A stretch of 64,000 nucleotides of DNA from Paralvinella palmiformis (GCA_025642065.1 JAODUP010000095.1:329001-393000), one strand, 5' to 3'. Shown: positions 1-12,902, counted from the first letter of the stretch. A program made the numbers and translations. The notes: generated by a model not told the origin, from the sequence alone.

Positions 1-2030
1 AAATAAAATCCTACTTTTCCTAAATGTTATTTGATTCTTTCTGTATTTTGTAACTGTGTTTGCTTTCTTTGTATTTAAGTGTATTTACTAATGTGATCTT
101 AACTTTTCTGATGATCAGGTTTTGTAAACATGTTTGTGGTATGTAAACTTTGTTAGGTAAAACTATAAAGAACTAGCTGCCAAATGGTGTTTATTTAATC
201 TAGCAAAATAGTTACTGTGATAAAATGTGGTGAAATCCAGTCACTGTGTATGAGTTATTTCTCTATAATCTTGTGAAATAAACCTGATTAGAGTACTCAG
301 TTGTTTCAGACAATTTATTAAATATGAAGGTGTTCAGATACCAGAGAGTTATTTGCAGGCTGCTTTATCTGGTCATTTAATTTTTTTAATGTGTCTTCCC
401 TCGGTTATATGTACCATTTCTGACTTACATCGTGCTTAAACAAAGCTCTCACTTACTGAAAAGCACAATAGTGATGTAAATATACATTGTGAATTATATT
501 GAATTAGTATATTATGATATACAGGAAATATAATATTAGAAGGCAGGATTAAAATTAGTATTCAAAATTTGAGACATGTAATAACAGTAAATTGAGTGAA
601 GAAAATATTGATTCATTTCTTAAAAGTATTGTTAATGTTAGAAATAAACTTACTAATTGGCATAGCTGACAGATATTTTAATGGCATTTGTTTGGTAATA
701 TGTTTCTCTTTTTAAAGAAAATTAAATGGCTTACCATTTACTTTTATCAAAATTAAATAATTATTTCTAATCTAATTCTATATTCTTCAAAATATTTTTG
801 AACAGTGAGTGGTTTAAATGTCTTGTTTGGATTTTTGTGAAAATAACGGTACCCATTAGTAATGTTCTAGTCAATTAAATGGTATATAGGTTCATACTGC
901 TGAAAATTTATAATAATGATTACCATATTCAGTAACTGAAATAAAATCTATCCTGGATAGCATTTTTAATATTATACATGTAAAAAATCTGTTCTGAGTA
1001 GTATTTATGTTATACAGATTGTTAAAAAAAATTAATAGAAACAGTTATATAGTTAGGTACATGAAGAGTTGTAGCTGGGTATATGAAACACTAAAAAATA
1101 CTTCTTAGGTTAACAGTAACTGAACTTGTACATATACCTAGCCATTTTAAGCACGCAAATAATTGGAGCCTACCCCAAGAGACCACTTCTACTGAAAAAT
1201 TATGCTTAATTGTCGTAAGGATTGTTTTTTAACACATATACTACTGTAGTTATATAAACACTAAATCAGAGTCTGTTTAATATCTTTCATTATCGCCCAA
1301 GCGTGTGTTATTCTGCCAAATAATATCATAACTCCTTGTATAGATATTGTTTATTATTTAACAACACACTTCTTTTGTCTTCCATTTTCCTTTTGCATTT
1401 CATAGTGCGATTAGCTATATCTATACAGGTACTTTCAAAAACGAGAGGTTTATGTTATTAATATTTTTATTTGTTTAAGTATTTTCTTTGTTTTTATTAA
1501 TTAGAATACCAAAAGTTCACAAACAACCATCAACTGTTAAATTGTCTCAAAAGTAAGTCCAATATTTTCATCTATGTAAATTTACACATTAAACATTTAC
1601 TCTTTCATCAAGCAATATCTGTAAATCTTGTTTATAAATAAAACTGATAGTAGCAACATTTATATGGCTAAATCTCAGCTGTCCATTCAGTATATAGAAC
1701 CACCCCCCCCCCCCTGTATCTTCCAACATGTTAAAGGTGACAAAAAGGATTATCAGGGATACGTTATTTAAAAAAGTTGTCACGTTAAAGGTCGTGGGCA
1801 TTACCGGTACATATCAAAATAGATATCACTAATATTTGACAAGGTGAAGTAATCACAATATTATGCTGTGCATAAACTTAAGTACATAACTTGAGCTCTC
1901 CAAAAGCTCTACTCCATAGCTTTTTGTTGTTGTTAGAAACATGTTTCTAACTGAGATGAATTTGTGAAAACTATCTATGGTATCACCTGAGTATGCAAAA
2001 TGGACATATTAATTAGGCGACTAATAACTG

Positions 2031-2033
<3 letters not shown>
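1..2033. other. AT-rich stretch without recognisable gene
   Basis: No open frame longer than about 70 codons resembles a protein, and no splice-linked exon chain is seen. A canonical AATAAA lies at 277-282, so the far left could be the 3' UTR of an upstream gene, but there is no coding sequence to support this. A poly(C) run lies near 1702-1715. The rest is low-complexity AT-rich sequence. Confidence 0.5.

Positions 2034-2064
<31 letters not shown>
2034..2064. repeat. (AT)n microsatellite
   Basis: About 15 AT dinucleotide units. The short minus-strand ORF here owes its Ile-Tyr tail to the repeat. Confidence 0.85.
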
Positions 2065-2068
<4 letters not shown>

Positions 2069-2289
2069 GCCTGAATATGTGTACTGAAGTGGCAATCTTT
2101 CTTACTTTATTTTCCACTCTATGTGTTACGGTTAAAAATAAATTATGATCTTTTGTGTGGTCAATATGTTTAAGAATGAAGTAGACCATCTTAAAATATT
2201 TTAGAAGTGTCTTTTTATTCATTGGAGGAAGGCATCTTTTTAATAGACCGATTTAATTACCAATTCAAATGATTATGTTGATGGCTTAT

Positions 2290-3890
2290 TTTCACATGGT
2301 TACTTACCAGTTATTTTGAAACCAACTAGAATATCAAACTCATCAGCCACCTTGATAGATCACATCTATTTCAACAACACTCGTATTGATTCAATTCAAT
2401 CTGGCATTATATTGACAGACGTGACTGATCATTTTGGTATTTTTCATCTTCTAACTGAACAATCTACAAACAGACAAAAGCAAATTACGAAAACTAGTAG
2501 ATCACTTACTGAATAAAATATATCTGCATTTAAATACCGTTTGGCTGAACTTGATTTCTCTGACATCATGCGCATTGACTGCCCAAATGAGGCTTATAAT
2601 AAATGTATAACGTTGTACAAGCTTATCTTCGACGCGTCATTTCCATTAACTGAGAAACGGATACACAAAAAATAAATAAAACGTGAACCATCGATATCTC
2701 CAGGCATGCTAACTTCTATTCGTACCAAATCAAAAATATTAAAAAAGAAACTAAAAAAAACAAAAACAACAGAATAAAATATTAATTTATACAAAAACTT
2801 TGTATATCTATCTAATAAAGTTAGACGCACCATGAAAATAAACTATTTCGCAATCATGATAGAAGAAAATAAAAATAGCATAAAACGGACCTGGTCAGTA
2901 CTAAAGAAAGAAAGAATAATGATAAATCGTCCATCACTCAGTTCTTCAACATAAATAATATCAATCTAACAGATAAAACTATAATAGCTGAGGCATTTAA
3001 TAATGATTTTTCAAAAATAGGTGAGGCAACCAGCCAAAGTGTACCGACATCCAAGATAAATTATAATGACTTTTTAAAGAATCCGTTAATAAAAAATATA
3101 TACCAACTGACTCACATTAACAACAAAATCTCCAGATTATTATATATGGTATCAACCAGGTGAATTTTTTTTGCATATACTAGTCTAAAAACATTATAAG
3201 CAGCTTTAATACATTCATACCTCTCATATGGGATACCGGGCGCCTCCGTGGTCTAACGGTAGCGTGTTAAGACCACAGCTACCCATTGTTAGAATCTCGG
3301 CGTGGGCATATCTGAAAGTTGTTTCATCTTTGACTTCGTTTCATTACCTTTGGAGGTCGCTCGGCCCATTTAGCTTACCATGTGGACAAAAGTAGCCGTA
3401 AAACACCAATCATCATCATCCTCATATGGGATCCTAGCTTGGGGAAATGCTAATGCAGCTATTTTGTATAAAACAAAAATTTGACGGATAATTCACAACT
3501 CGTGGTACAAAAGCCACACTGATCCCCTTTTAAATGCTCCAAGATACTGAAGTTGAATGTTTTACATGAGTTTCAAATTACCTTATTTATTCATGATTTC
3601 ATCACTAAAATTTGAGAGCGTGTATAGTTTAAATTGCGATATGCAGGGAAATCATTTGACGCGTCAATCTGATTTGATAAGCATTGTTCGATGCGACTCC
3701 ACATTCTCTAGTAGACTACCTATTTATAATTTTCCTGGAATATGGAATAAGTGGATTCGTACAGTCCCTTCTTGTAATTCGAAGAATCATTTTAAAGGTA
3801 AAATGAAAAGTTATATTTTAACGTCATACACTGAAACAGTGAAATGTACAAACTCCTATCGTAAGAAATGATGCGCTCATAATGATAGTA
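2290..3890 (+). mobile_element. Decayed non-LTR retrotransposon (CR1/jockey-like LINE), RT core deleted, SINE inserted
   Basis: The frame at 2316-2516 translates to the end of an apurinic endonuclease-like domain, with a SATLIDHIYFNN stretch followed by a TDHFGIF stretch as in LINE ORF2. Linker-like sequence with in-frame stops runs to about 3130. The sequence then jumps straight to the region after the RT palm (SYGILAWGNA at the SINE junction, then HTDPLL), and ends in a LINE-type C-terminus in the frame at 3557-3871 (RQSDLISI, IYNFPGIWN). The fingers and palm of the reverse transcriptase, including the catalytic aspartates, are missing, so there is an internal deletion near 3130-3180 as well as stops and frameshifts. 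The 3' part is separated by a SINE. It is a dead copy; the clade is inferred from the translated pattern only. Confidence 0.75.
3223..3432 (+). mobile_element. tRNA-derived SINE (family A) with perfect 12-bp target-site duplication
   Basis: The body runs from about 3235 to 3420. It starts with a tRNA-like head (TGGTCTAACGGTAGCG as A-box, AATCTCGGCG as B-box) and ends in a conserved GTAAAACACCAATC block and an (ATC)n tail. It is bracketed by identical copies of CTCATATGGGAT at 3223-3234 and 3421-3432. Removing the insert restores the LINE reading frame. Other copies of this family lie near 17040, 30838, 50995, 53668 and 61858. The intact duplication shows this is the younger of the two nested elements. 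Confidence 0.85.
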
Positions 3891-6400
3891 CCTGAATCTG
3901 GTCTCCCGTCTTTCTCCCCCACCTATTTGTATCCGTGTCACCGCGACTTGGCATTTAAATCCTGCTCTTTGTTGTAGCCATCAATATCTGCATGTAATTT
4001 CTATTACCCCTGGCGCCACCGTGCGGCTGAATTTCACACTACGGTCCCAGGTTAGAAGTCTAAGAATCACTATTTATTCCATGGCGATATACGCGTGCAG
4101 TCGCCGATAAATGTCTTACTGAAAAGCTGATATAGGCTATTTACCAGCTATGTTTGGATTTTATTTATAGTCCATTAAGGGTATGTGATCTCCAGATCAT
4201 AATTTTGCATTTAATAGGAATGGCATAGACTTCATCCAATAGATATATGCCACTAAACTAAGTAACATTCAGCGTGATTTGCATGGCTGTGATGGTCTGG
4301 CCTGTCTAGTTCAAACTTAGTTTTGTAGAACCTTTACCATCTGACATGACGATGTGAATGGATAAAATCAATGATCAAATAGATTTCAATAATAATGGGT
4401 GATTCCTATTATTGTAACATTGGTATTTATACATAACATCTTGTATTAAAAGTGGACTGTTTTATTTTCTGAATCAGCCATTCGTGCAATGTTTACTACA
4501 TCTAAATGTCAAGGATGTTAATACTCTAATGTAATAAAATTTTTTAAATAATATACAGGTGATACATATATGATTAGTTCCCAGGTACAAGTAAAAATAA
4601 TATTTGTAAATGGCCCGGCCTTTACATCTACAATAAATATTTAGAAATCTTCATTAAAATCAATTTACATTCAACTGGAAGTTTGATTTAAAACTCATTT
4701 TGAAATCTATTGAAACCTATGCTAAAAATCCCCTACGAATCAACATGATCAACGAAGGCTTAGCTGTGTCATTCATCGGGAAAGATCGGTCCGCGCAATC
4801 AATGGGTTATATCCTGATGACTATTGTGCTAAATCCTTTGGAAATACACAATCGTTCAGCTGAAGTACTAGTCCCAGTTTCCGTGTAATATGAAATAATT
4901 TTCTGAAAGATTTCCAGTTTGTACCGTTAGTGAAAAGTTGCCATCCCTTACTAACAGTGGGCTCTATAGCTGTTTCTAACCCGAGGCTGCAGTTGGTAAC
5001 CGATGCAACGCATTTCGCCTCGATCGGTCTATTGATGCCACGCATAACACTTGTTGTAGAGAGTTTGGACTAAGGATTTTGGTGACCAACAATTTAGTAT
5101 GTTATGTTAGTGTTCTCCAAGGTGAAGCCATTATTTGTAGGATAAGCTTGGGGAGCAATAATATATGTCTTAGTAAAGTGATAGGAATATCAGGGACCAC
5201 TGACTTGGGTGTCATTAATTTGAATCAGTTTGGAACTTTAGTGATTTTTTTATGATGAATATCTGAAAATGAGCATTTTGGCTGTGCCACTTTCACATTA
5301 GAATACGGAGTTCCACTTTTCGTAATATAGTTGACACCGATACTGGCCTCAGAAGCCTGACTTATACAATACCCAATTATCAGTCAAGTTATGATCTCTT
5401 TGGGGTTAACTTATACAGTTTATCGTGAACAGCCATTTACTTTTGTGTTAAAATGTGCAAAATATCCACAACAAACTTTTGGTAACATATTAAGTTATTT
5501 CTTAGTCATTTTTTCATGTTTATAAGCAGCTATAGTTTTTATTAATAATGGAAACTGTTATCTGTCCAGTAGGAACTTGAATAAAAGATCTTGAATATTT
5601 ACACAACAAACTGAGTAATTTACAGTTTTGGAAATACTAATTTTTATGTACAGTGATTCACGCTCACTGCTAAAGATCAGAAACGTTTGAATGATATATT
5701 TGTCTTTTGCAACTGGAAAGCCAACAAAAGATAATTTAGTGAGATGTATGTCACTGATCCATGTTCTTGTTTACAATCCTAGTTGACACGTAAACACTCC
5801 CTACTCTTAACGATTAAGGCCAGTTTTCATTGCGGGAAGAATATACTTTCAAAGTACTTTATACAGCTGTCTGAGCCACCTAAAAACAAGAAAAAAGCCA
5901 AACATTGTCACACTAACATTAAATAAAAAGAATCTCACCCAGGTGGCACCCGAGAAAATAAAGAAACTGGATGCTTCAATTCAGCTCATCGGTGCATATA
6001 TTGGAACTGAAATCAAATGCATATGATACATACAAAGATGACTATCCCACCAAACAAATGAGATAAAATCCCTTGTCACATACCTTGATTATATTCCATC
6101 ATACACACAAGTTTTAAAATACAGAACTAAAGGAGCAACCACTCAAGATGTGGATGCTGTTTTCGGCCTTTATATCGTATCGATCTGATAATGCTAATCT
6201 AATCAAGGGAGGAAGAATCTTGATGATCAGGGCCCACCTCTCAGAGGGTCAGAACCCTGCCGCAATCTCTAGTACGGATCCTCCATCTTTAAATGCAATA
6301 TATCATTTGGTGACATAATCACTAGTAGTAGTACCGCGAATTTGTCATTCTTAAATAACCACACATTGAGTTTTGTGTAATGTGTGTCTGATAGCATTAT
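3891..6400. other. Unassigned intergenic sequence
   Basis: Non-coding by inspection. Short frames at 4700-4888 (+) and 4821-5045 (-) do not resemble a known family. The 3950-4060 and 6180-6300 stretches are locally GC-richer and may be old repeat debris. No promoter, RNA gene or repeat could be defined. Confidence 0.4.
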
Positions 6401-6439
6401 TATTTAGAATTATTATTATAGTTAGTATAAAATGAAATA

Positions 6440-7830
6440 TAATTGTGATTTGTCTGCTAAATAATAACATAGTAAGTACAATTTTGGACAATTCTCCCAA
6501 GAAGCAAAACTTCCTGAAGCTTGCTCTCAAACAATATTGGCCCAATACTCCCCTCGAGAAACTTAAAGGTTTGTGCAAGACACGCTGGGTTGAAAGACAT
6601 TATTGTTTGAAAACATTTGGTGAGCTTTATGAACACGATGTCACTTCCCTTGATGCTATGGTTAATCCATATGTTTATCCAGAGGTTAATGAACATCATT
6701 GGAATTGGCTGTGTGACCAAAATTACGGCTCGTGGATTGAAAAGTAGTCTGCAGAGTTTTGGAGTTATTGTTGGCTTCAAAGTATTGAAGAATAGTTTGG
6801 ATTGTTTGAAAGGTTTGTCAGCTAAACTACAAAGAAGAGATATTGACGTATTTGAGGGATACACAATGATTGACAATATGAAATCAGAGATTCAATGTTT
6901 GAAGGATGACAGTGGTGTAGAATTCAAGAGATGGTACGACGAATTAAAACAGCTGGCTTCATATATAAGTACTGAAGAGTAAATGCCATGAGTTGCAAGG
7001 GTTCAGGGTAATTGCTGACAGACCTCTGTTACAAGAGGTTAATTGGCATTCCTTTTATTGATATCTTACTGCAACAGTTGCAGAACAATTTCTCTGCAGA
7101 AAACTGCTGGCTAGTGATCGAGTGCTTTGCTGAGTCTAATATCATATTTAAAGAGTCGCGACATGTTCACTCATCCATAAAAATGAGGACACGATGGCTA
7201 TGTGTTTGAGTAACGCGTTGTACCTTTAATGGCAGCATGCGTTGTATGCTCCCATGGGAGTTGAGATATGTGCTGGGTGATAATAATATCAGGGATCAGG
7301 TTATCAGGGACAATAACATTGTACAGCGCCTCAGAACAGGGTTACCTGGTTCTGGCGCTATATAAACATGCATTATTATTATTATTATTATATATTAATT
7401 GTCAAACTAGGCATGCCTACCACCCAGAGCAATTTAAATCATGGCATGACATCCTGCTAACTCCGGGGTCATTAGATAATGAGGTATCCAGATAGTTCAA
7501 TATGTTGTCTAGGCAGTCTGACAGGACCAATTTACCCGATACTTTGATGAAATCTTTAGTATCTGCAGATCCGGATTCCTTTCCGAATATTATAATTTTA
7601 TTGGTATTATGGTGTACTCTGCGTGCCACATTTGCGGAAGCAGAGCCTCGTTTCTCTATGTTGAGGCTAATCAAAAGTCAATTGAGGAGCTGGGTGGCTG
7701 ACACAAGGCTTTCTGCCTTAACAACAACGAAAAGATATTAAAGTAAAGACATCGATGCAGATTGGTTAATTAAAGAACACGCTAGCTGTTTGTTCAAGAC
7801 TAGCCTTTTCGATTAAATGATGTAGATCTA
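6440..7830 (+). pseudogene. hAT-superfamily transposase pseudogene (52 kDa repressor / ZMYM-like type)
   Basis: The frame at 6445-6720 reads as the middle of a hAT RNase H-like transposase (KTRWVERH, then LYEHDVTSLDAM, then HHWNW). The match continues in another frame at 6720-6982 (GLKSSLQSFGVIVGFKVL, then LQRRDIDV), so there is a frameshift near 6720. It continues at 7030-7120 (RLIGIPFIDILLQQLQN). The C-terminal dimerisation region is at 7580-7740 (WCTLRATFAEAEPRFSML, then LRSWVADTRLSAL) with a stop before a DIDADWL-like tail. Between 7210 and 7430 homology is lost and a LINE 3' end is inserted. Frameshifts, stops and the insertion make it inactive. The family assignment follows from the TRWVERH and AEAE-FSML signatures typical of 52 kDa repressor-like proteins. 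Confidence 0.8.
7266..7400 (+). mobile_element. 3' end of a LINE with (ATT)n tail inserted in the hAT pseudogene
   Basis: The stretch has a TTGTACAGCGCC... block, then a GGCGCTATATAAA block and (ATT)n. This parallels the 3' end of the LINE at 25245-25920 (TTGTACAGCACC, GGCGCTTTATTAAA, (ATT)n). It interrupts the hAT-derived homology, so it inserted after that element. Only the 3' terminus is present, as expected of a strongly 5'-truncated LINE. Confidence 0.55.
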
Positions 7831-8264
7831 GATGAGGTAATAAATATTTTAAACATCATTGTTTCTTTCTCATAAGTATGCATCTTGAAATAAATGGCCA
7901 TCCAGCTTATTAAATATTTTAGCGACAATATGTCAGATTGTGACTGGGACACATTTTCATGTTTCTAGTAACAAATCGAGTAACCCCAATAATCCTAACA
8001 ATCTGTATATACACTGAACCAATCACCAAGTCTCATACCATGGGTCTTTCTTCACATGAATGTCTACTCTTTCCAGTATTTAAACACAGTATACACTTGA
8101 AGAATTCAGATTTTGTAGTGCTTCAGAAGATATCCAAGTTTTATTTGATTTCCAAATTTCTTCCACAGAGAAGGGGATGAGCCCACCTACCAACCCACTC
8201 CTCCTCGGCACTTTATGCCTTGCATAACGGCTTCGCCCTTGTTCAGACCCCCCACCAAAACAAT

Positions 8265-8280
8265 CCTGAATCCGCCCCTG
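8265..8280. repeat. Probable hAT 3' terminal inverted repeat
   Basis: CCTGAATCCGCCCCTG is the reverse complement of CAGGGGCGGATTCAGG, a hAT-type terminus. It lies about 450 bp downstream of the hAT dimerisation domain on the same strand, so it is a plausible right end of that element. A matching left end was not found upstream, so the element is incomplete or its left end has decayed. Confidence 0.5.
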
Positions 8281-8548
8281 CTATGGGCCAGCTGGGAACA
8301 TTTTTACTACAACTGTGAAAACGTACATTGAGTAAACCTTTAAATTGAAAAATCCTAAACGAGTTGAATAACAAATGTTGTAACCAAAACTTGGTGGATT
8401 CATTTGAGATAACACAAATTCCAAAGTTGGACATATTATCGAATGTGTCCTTTCATCTTCTAAAACCTCATCCAGTATAATCAAGATGTATGCATATGGC
8501 TCATTCTAACACTTCATACCTGGGCAAGAGTTCTGACAGCTTCGTTCC

Positions 8549-8626
8549 TTCTACCTGTGTGAACTGGTGTCCATTAGGAATTCATCCCGAAAACTCAGGT
8601 CATCCAATCAGATACTATTGCAGGTG
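8549..8626 (+). mobile_element. Short fragment of the LINE seen at 25245-25920
   Basis: About 75 bp are nearly identical to 25537-25612 (TACCTGTGTGAACTGGTGTC, then CCGAAAACTCAGGTCATCCA). It has no open frame of its own and is a degraded piece of the ORF2 C-terminal region. Confidence 0.75.
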
Positions 8627-8915
8627 ACACTTTTCTGCAGGTGGTAGGCTGTTGGTATGGGAAAACCTTTAATTGTGGTACGAGATGAAACTCACTTGCT
8701 CATTATCACGTCTTAACTGAACTACATCAAAACATCTATCTGGAAACAATGCCTAAAATTATTAATATTTGTTATTTACAAGACAAGCTTGGCCCTCATC
8801 TGTGTCAGTCAGTCAATATATGTCAATATCAGTCAGTGCAATCATAGATCAAGGTGCAGTGACAAACACAATTAGTAAAATAGAAAAGGGATATCATTAC
8901 CTCTAAGTAAAAATC

Positions 8916-8916
<1 letters not shown>

Positions 8917-8969
<53 letters not shown>
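8917..8969. repeat. (AT)n microsatellite
   Basis: About 26 uninterrupted TA units. Confidence 0.9.
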
Positions 8970-8970
<1 letters not shown>

Positions 8971-9111
8971 CAGGAAAATGTATATATTACCTGAGATATT
9001 CAGGCAAGACGTCTATTGCTAACTGAGATTTAATACAGTTTATTTGACAAATTCAGGTAATATACATATAACCTGATTATACAGATTAACTATAAGGGAT
9101 TGAGCTAACCT

Positions 9112-9424
9112 GAAGACCGCCTCTTTGGCCTCATGGGTAGAGTATGAGACTATTTACCTATGGTTAAGGTCATTCTGTGCGGGAGGTCACAGGTTCGCGC
9201 CTCGGCCGTGGCACTATAGTAGGAGAAGTTTTTCATCCAGCCAGGCAACTAGCAAAATTTTCTCCATCAAACATGCCATCTATTCTAAATTCTAAATTTA
9301 TTTGGAATAAGTCTCCATGAGGAAGCTATAAATTACAGACCATATGCGTCTCCCTCATCTGAAGTTGTCAGCCACCTTAAAAACGGCCATTTCAGCCATT
9401 ATTATTATTATTATTATTATTATT
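9112..9424 (+). mobile_element. tRNA-derived SINE (family C), near full length, (ATT)n tail
   Basis: A tRNA-like head (CCTCATGGGTAGAGTATGAG; B-box near AGGTTCGCGCC) is followed by a body containing AGCCAGGCAACTAGC and ATTACAGACCATATG. The tail is a pure (ATT)n tract at 9400-9424. The 5' half recurs inverted at 47037-47235 and the 3' half recurs inverted at 54479-54582, which confirms a dispersed family. Confidence 0.75.
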
Positions 9425-9429
9425 AATAG

Positions 9430-12400
9430 AATAGTTTAATTATAAGAAGAAGGCATATTTTATTAACATATCAAGTGTTCAGCTAACCTTATATTCTACG
9501 TATTCAAGTTGTTTTTAAGCCTTAAAACTAACTTACGAATATGCATCCACATTTAAGGAACATTATAACAACTGAACAGATAACAGATCTAGACGTATAA
9601 ATAATCAATATTAAATTTAGAAGAATCTTCCAAAAAATCACGAAAGTACTATATACTGCTAATTGGCTCATCATTATCTCTATAGAAATAGTGATCGGAA
9701 TTAGGCTCAAAATAAACAGATTTTCTAAAATACTCTAAGACTAATTCGTTTCGAAAATAAAATGAATAAGTAACACGTTAAGTTTATTTTAGTTTTGTTT
9801 AGTTTATCATGCATAAATTGTACAACTTAATTATTTTGTTTTTATTATTATTTACATATAGAAACAATATCCTTTGTGTTCAATTCAACTTAATATCATT
9901 ATTCCAAGCTTATTATGTTCAGAGGTCCATATAAACATTAGACAAACAAGTGACTAGAAAAACATAAAACAATACACATGGTTATAAAATAATATTCCAT
10001 AATTGTACATCCAGTCAAAGCTATTATGTAAATACAACATCTTAATCCAATGTTGTCGTATCCTGGATTGTCACAGTAAATCACTGTTGATAATTCCAAT
10101 TATCATCTTATTGCAAGAGTCGTGAAATCCCAGGATCAATTTATAGACAAGGTTTCTAATTACAGCTTTACTAATTATAACTTTATTTAGGCTGATTTAA
10201 CAATAAACGAAACACATTATCGTAAGCAACGTAAGGTTTATGCGTACTTACTACTGTGTAATTCCACTTCAGCTGAGCAGTAAACATAGGAGAGCTGATA
10301 GTTCTAAGTCAGCTTCAATTTTGTTGAACAGTTGTAAAATTTCCGCAGTAGCGTATTACCTCTAGCAATGTCATTGTCGTCACGTAATGTATTAGAAATA
10401 AAGTGACCCAAAATATATCACATTATCCACTTCCTGGATTGTTTAACCGTTTATTTTAAATGATGGAACATCAATTTCTTAAACATATTTATTGCATATT
10501 AATACAATTGCTTTCTTGGAATTGTACTTAAGGGCAGGTATAACTGTATTTTTCTATCTTTTTTGTTATAAGTCGTAAAATTGTCAATGTATAATGACAT
10601 CCAAAGCAAAACAATTTGAATAATGGCCCAATTACAGCAAGTCGCATGACCAAAGATGGCCGCCAACGAAAAATATATAGAATATTTTTATGTCAAAGTG
10701 TCATGGTTATTACTGGAAATTGATATTTTAACAGTATGATGCCAATATATGATATTTTAACATGAACTAAAAGAAACAGGATCAGACAAATATTGAAACT
10801 TTTATGATTTTTAATGTACAAAGGTTACAAAATCACATATTTGTCATGGATATAACTTGTCTCATCTCTGTAAGTAATTGAATAATACAAGTAATTTTAG
10901 ATTAGTTTCTTCAGTTGATATAACTTAAACAGTACGCAAAGTTTCATGAACATCAGTTAACAAGTTTTCTAGATATTCTGACATATGTTTGCACACACGA
11001 CTAAAAAAAACTTTGGAGGATAGGTGGCTACTGAAATGCACTTTTATTAATATTTATATGTTTTATTTAGTTTCGAATTTAACATTTTTGTTTTTATAAA
11101 AATCAAATTTTATGGGGTTGAACCTGGCCTTAATATCATGATTTATCCAATAAAGTCCACACACCTGTATCTGTTCAGACAGTCCTGATACAAATGGGGA
11201 TAAGATTACCAGATCATCAGCAATGTGTAATATAAATATAAATCTACCACATCTTACCTCTGTTGAATTTATTTTGTTAGCAATCTTTCTTTATGAGAAA
11301 ATCAACAATCATTAGGAATAAGTTCATTTCTGATTGCCGAAATAATACCAGCAATATCAGGTCTCTGTCTAAAAGTTAACATTTTGACGACATGCTTTGT
11401 CCCCAGAATCGAAGCTAGTTACGATCGGTGGTGACTTCAACCTGAATCAGAAGTCAATAGAGCAACATTATATAACATTATCTTTTTGATGATCATCACC
11501 GCCATACCCTACAATACACCAGACGACAATAATATGGTTTGTTGACGTCTTTGTTATATAAGTCATTGACCAATCTATCGTCCCGGCACCTGGAGACAGG
11601 TTCCAGCCAGAGTTAACATGACCAACCGGTAACATTAATTGGTTATCGCTAATAATTGGCTCACTTAGCAGCGGACAATATCTTCACCTGCGAATCCCCT
11701 CTACGTCTTGCAGACCACCTGCTGAGGCCTGGACATGTCGTTCTTCGCCGGAGACATGAAGCCGTCGGCTGACCATCTTCATCAACAAGCTAATGGCACG
11801 GTTTCAATGGCCTACGGTTGGATTTTGTTTGCTAGTCGACCCTGCCCAGTACGTCGCTCGCCCTTTATTCGCTGATGTCCCGCTGTCGGTGTTTTCCACA
11901 CTTCGGACAAAACATATTTGCCAACAATATGCCGAGAATGGCAGCATAGGAATGCCAACTGAACCAAGTCGGCCAACAACATAATCACTGTCCGATACCA
12001 TTCACTTCTCATAGACTACGACTTTTACCAGTGTCGGTAATAATTGCTAAAACTGAAATGGCAAATATTAATTATTCATTTTTCTTTGATCAATTAAATT
12101 TCGATGTCACCAATTAGCTAACTGCGCCATTTACCGTTTCTTGTAATGAGGATAACTCCGTAGCTTATTATTTCTGATCACTTCAGGATATAAGAAAATA
12201 GTGACGTCTAAATAAAAGGGATATTGTAACAGTAGAAGTGATTTTTTTCGTAACCATTTTTTCGAAGATATATGGGTTAGTTAATAGACGATTGTATAGT
12301 TTGATAATTAGGGCAATTAATTAATATAATTAAAGCTCATCGATAAATGCGATTCGAGTTTGTTGTTAAATACGATCATTATTTTATGGACTCTGTTATA

Positions 12401-12500
12401 TAGTTAATAATGAGAATAGTTTGACATTAGCTCCTGCTCAAAATAAATATTATAATAAAATAGGAATTGAGTATATGTACAAATGAAAATTAATTGTATA
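9430..12500. other. Intergenic sequence, no gene found
   Basis: Mostly AT-rich sequence with no convincing protein match. 11395-11455 could translate to a GGDFN motif as in LINE endonucleases, but too little remains to call. 11580-11990 is clearly GC-richer than its surroundings and has short overlapping frames on both strands without recognisable homology. It may be a decayed element. Confidence 0.4.
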
Positions 12501-12510
12501 ATTTATATAT

Positions 12511-12561
12511 AATACAACACAGTTTTATCCAGTATATATTGGATAAAACTATGTTGTGTTT
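12511..12561. repeat. Perfect-looking hairpin, about 20-bp stem
   Basis: AATACAACACAGTTTTATCC is followed after a short AT loop by GGATAAAACTATGTTGTGTT, its near reverse complement. No gene is adjacent. It could be a small MITE or a fold-back element; no function can be inferred. Confidence 0.7.
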
Positions 12562-12811
12562 TAGATTATCTATACAACTATTTTTCATGGCATTCACAAC
12601 AATAACATATTTCCATGCTGACGATATTAATAAATAATTATTATGTACTATTTGAGCGACTCTGTTTTATCTCGTCAGCAAAAGGTCGTGATATATCACT
12701 GACTGTCTACACAACATTTGTTATTTATAATAACACTATTTAGAACTCTGTCAAAGTTCAATTAATGCTATTTGATTGTATTGTAGATGTGGAATATGCT
12801 ATTAATAATAA

Positions 12812-12833
12812 ACACACACACACACACACGCCC

Positions 12834-12898
<65 letters not shown>
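12812..12898. repeat. (CA)n followed by (AT)n microsatellite
   Basis: A short (CA)n run at 12812-12830 is followed by about 31 AT units at 12836-12898. The small minus-strand ORF here is repeat-encoded. Confidence 0.9.

Positions 12899-12902
<4 letters not shown>

Noticed and set aside
9112..9215. tRNA gene at the head of the family C SINE
   Set aside because: It has box-like motifs but a degenerate stem pattern, and it is continuous with the SINE body and its (ATT)n tail.
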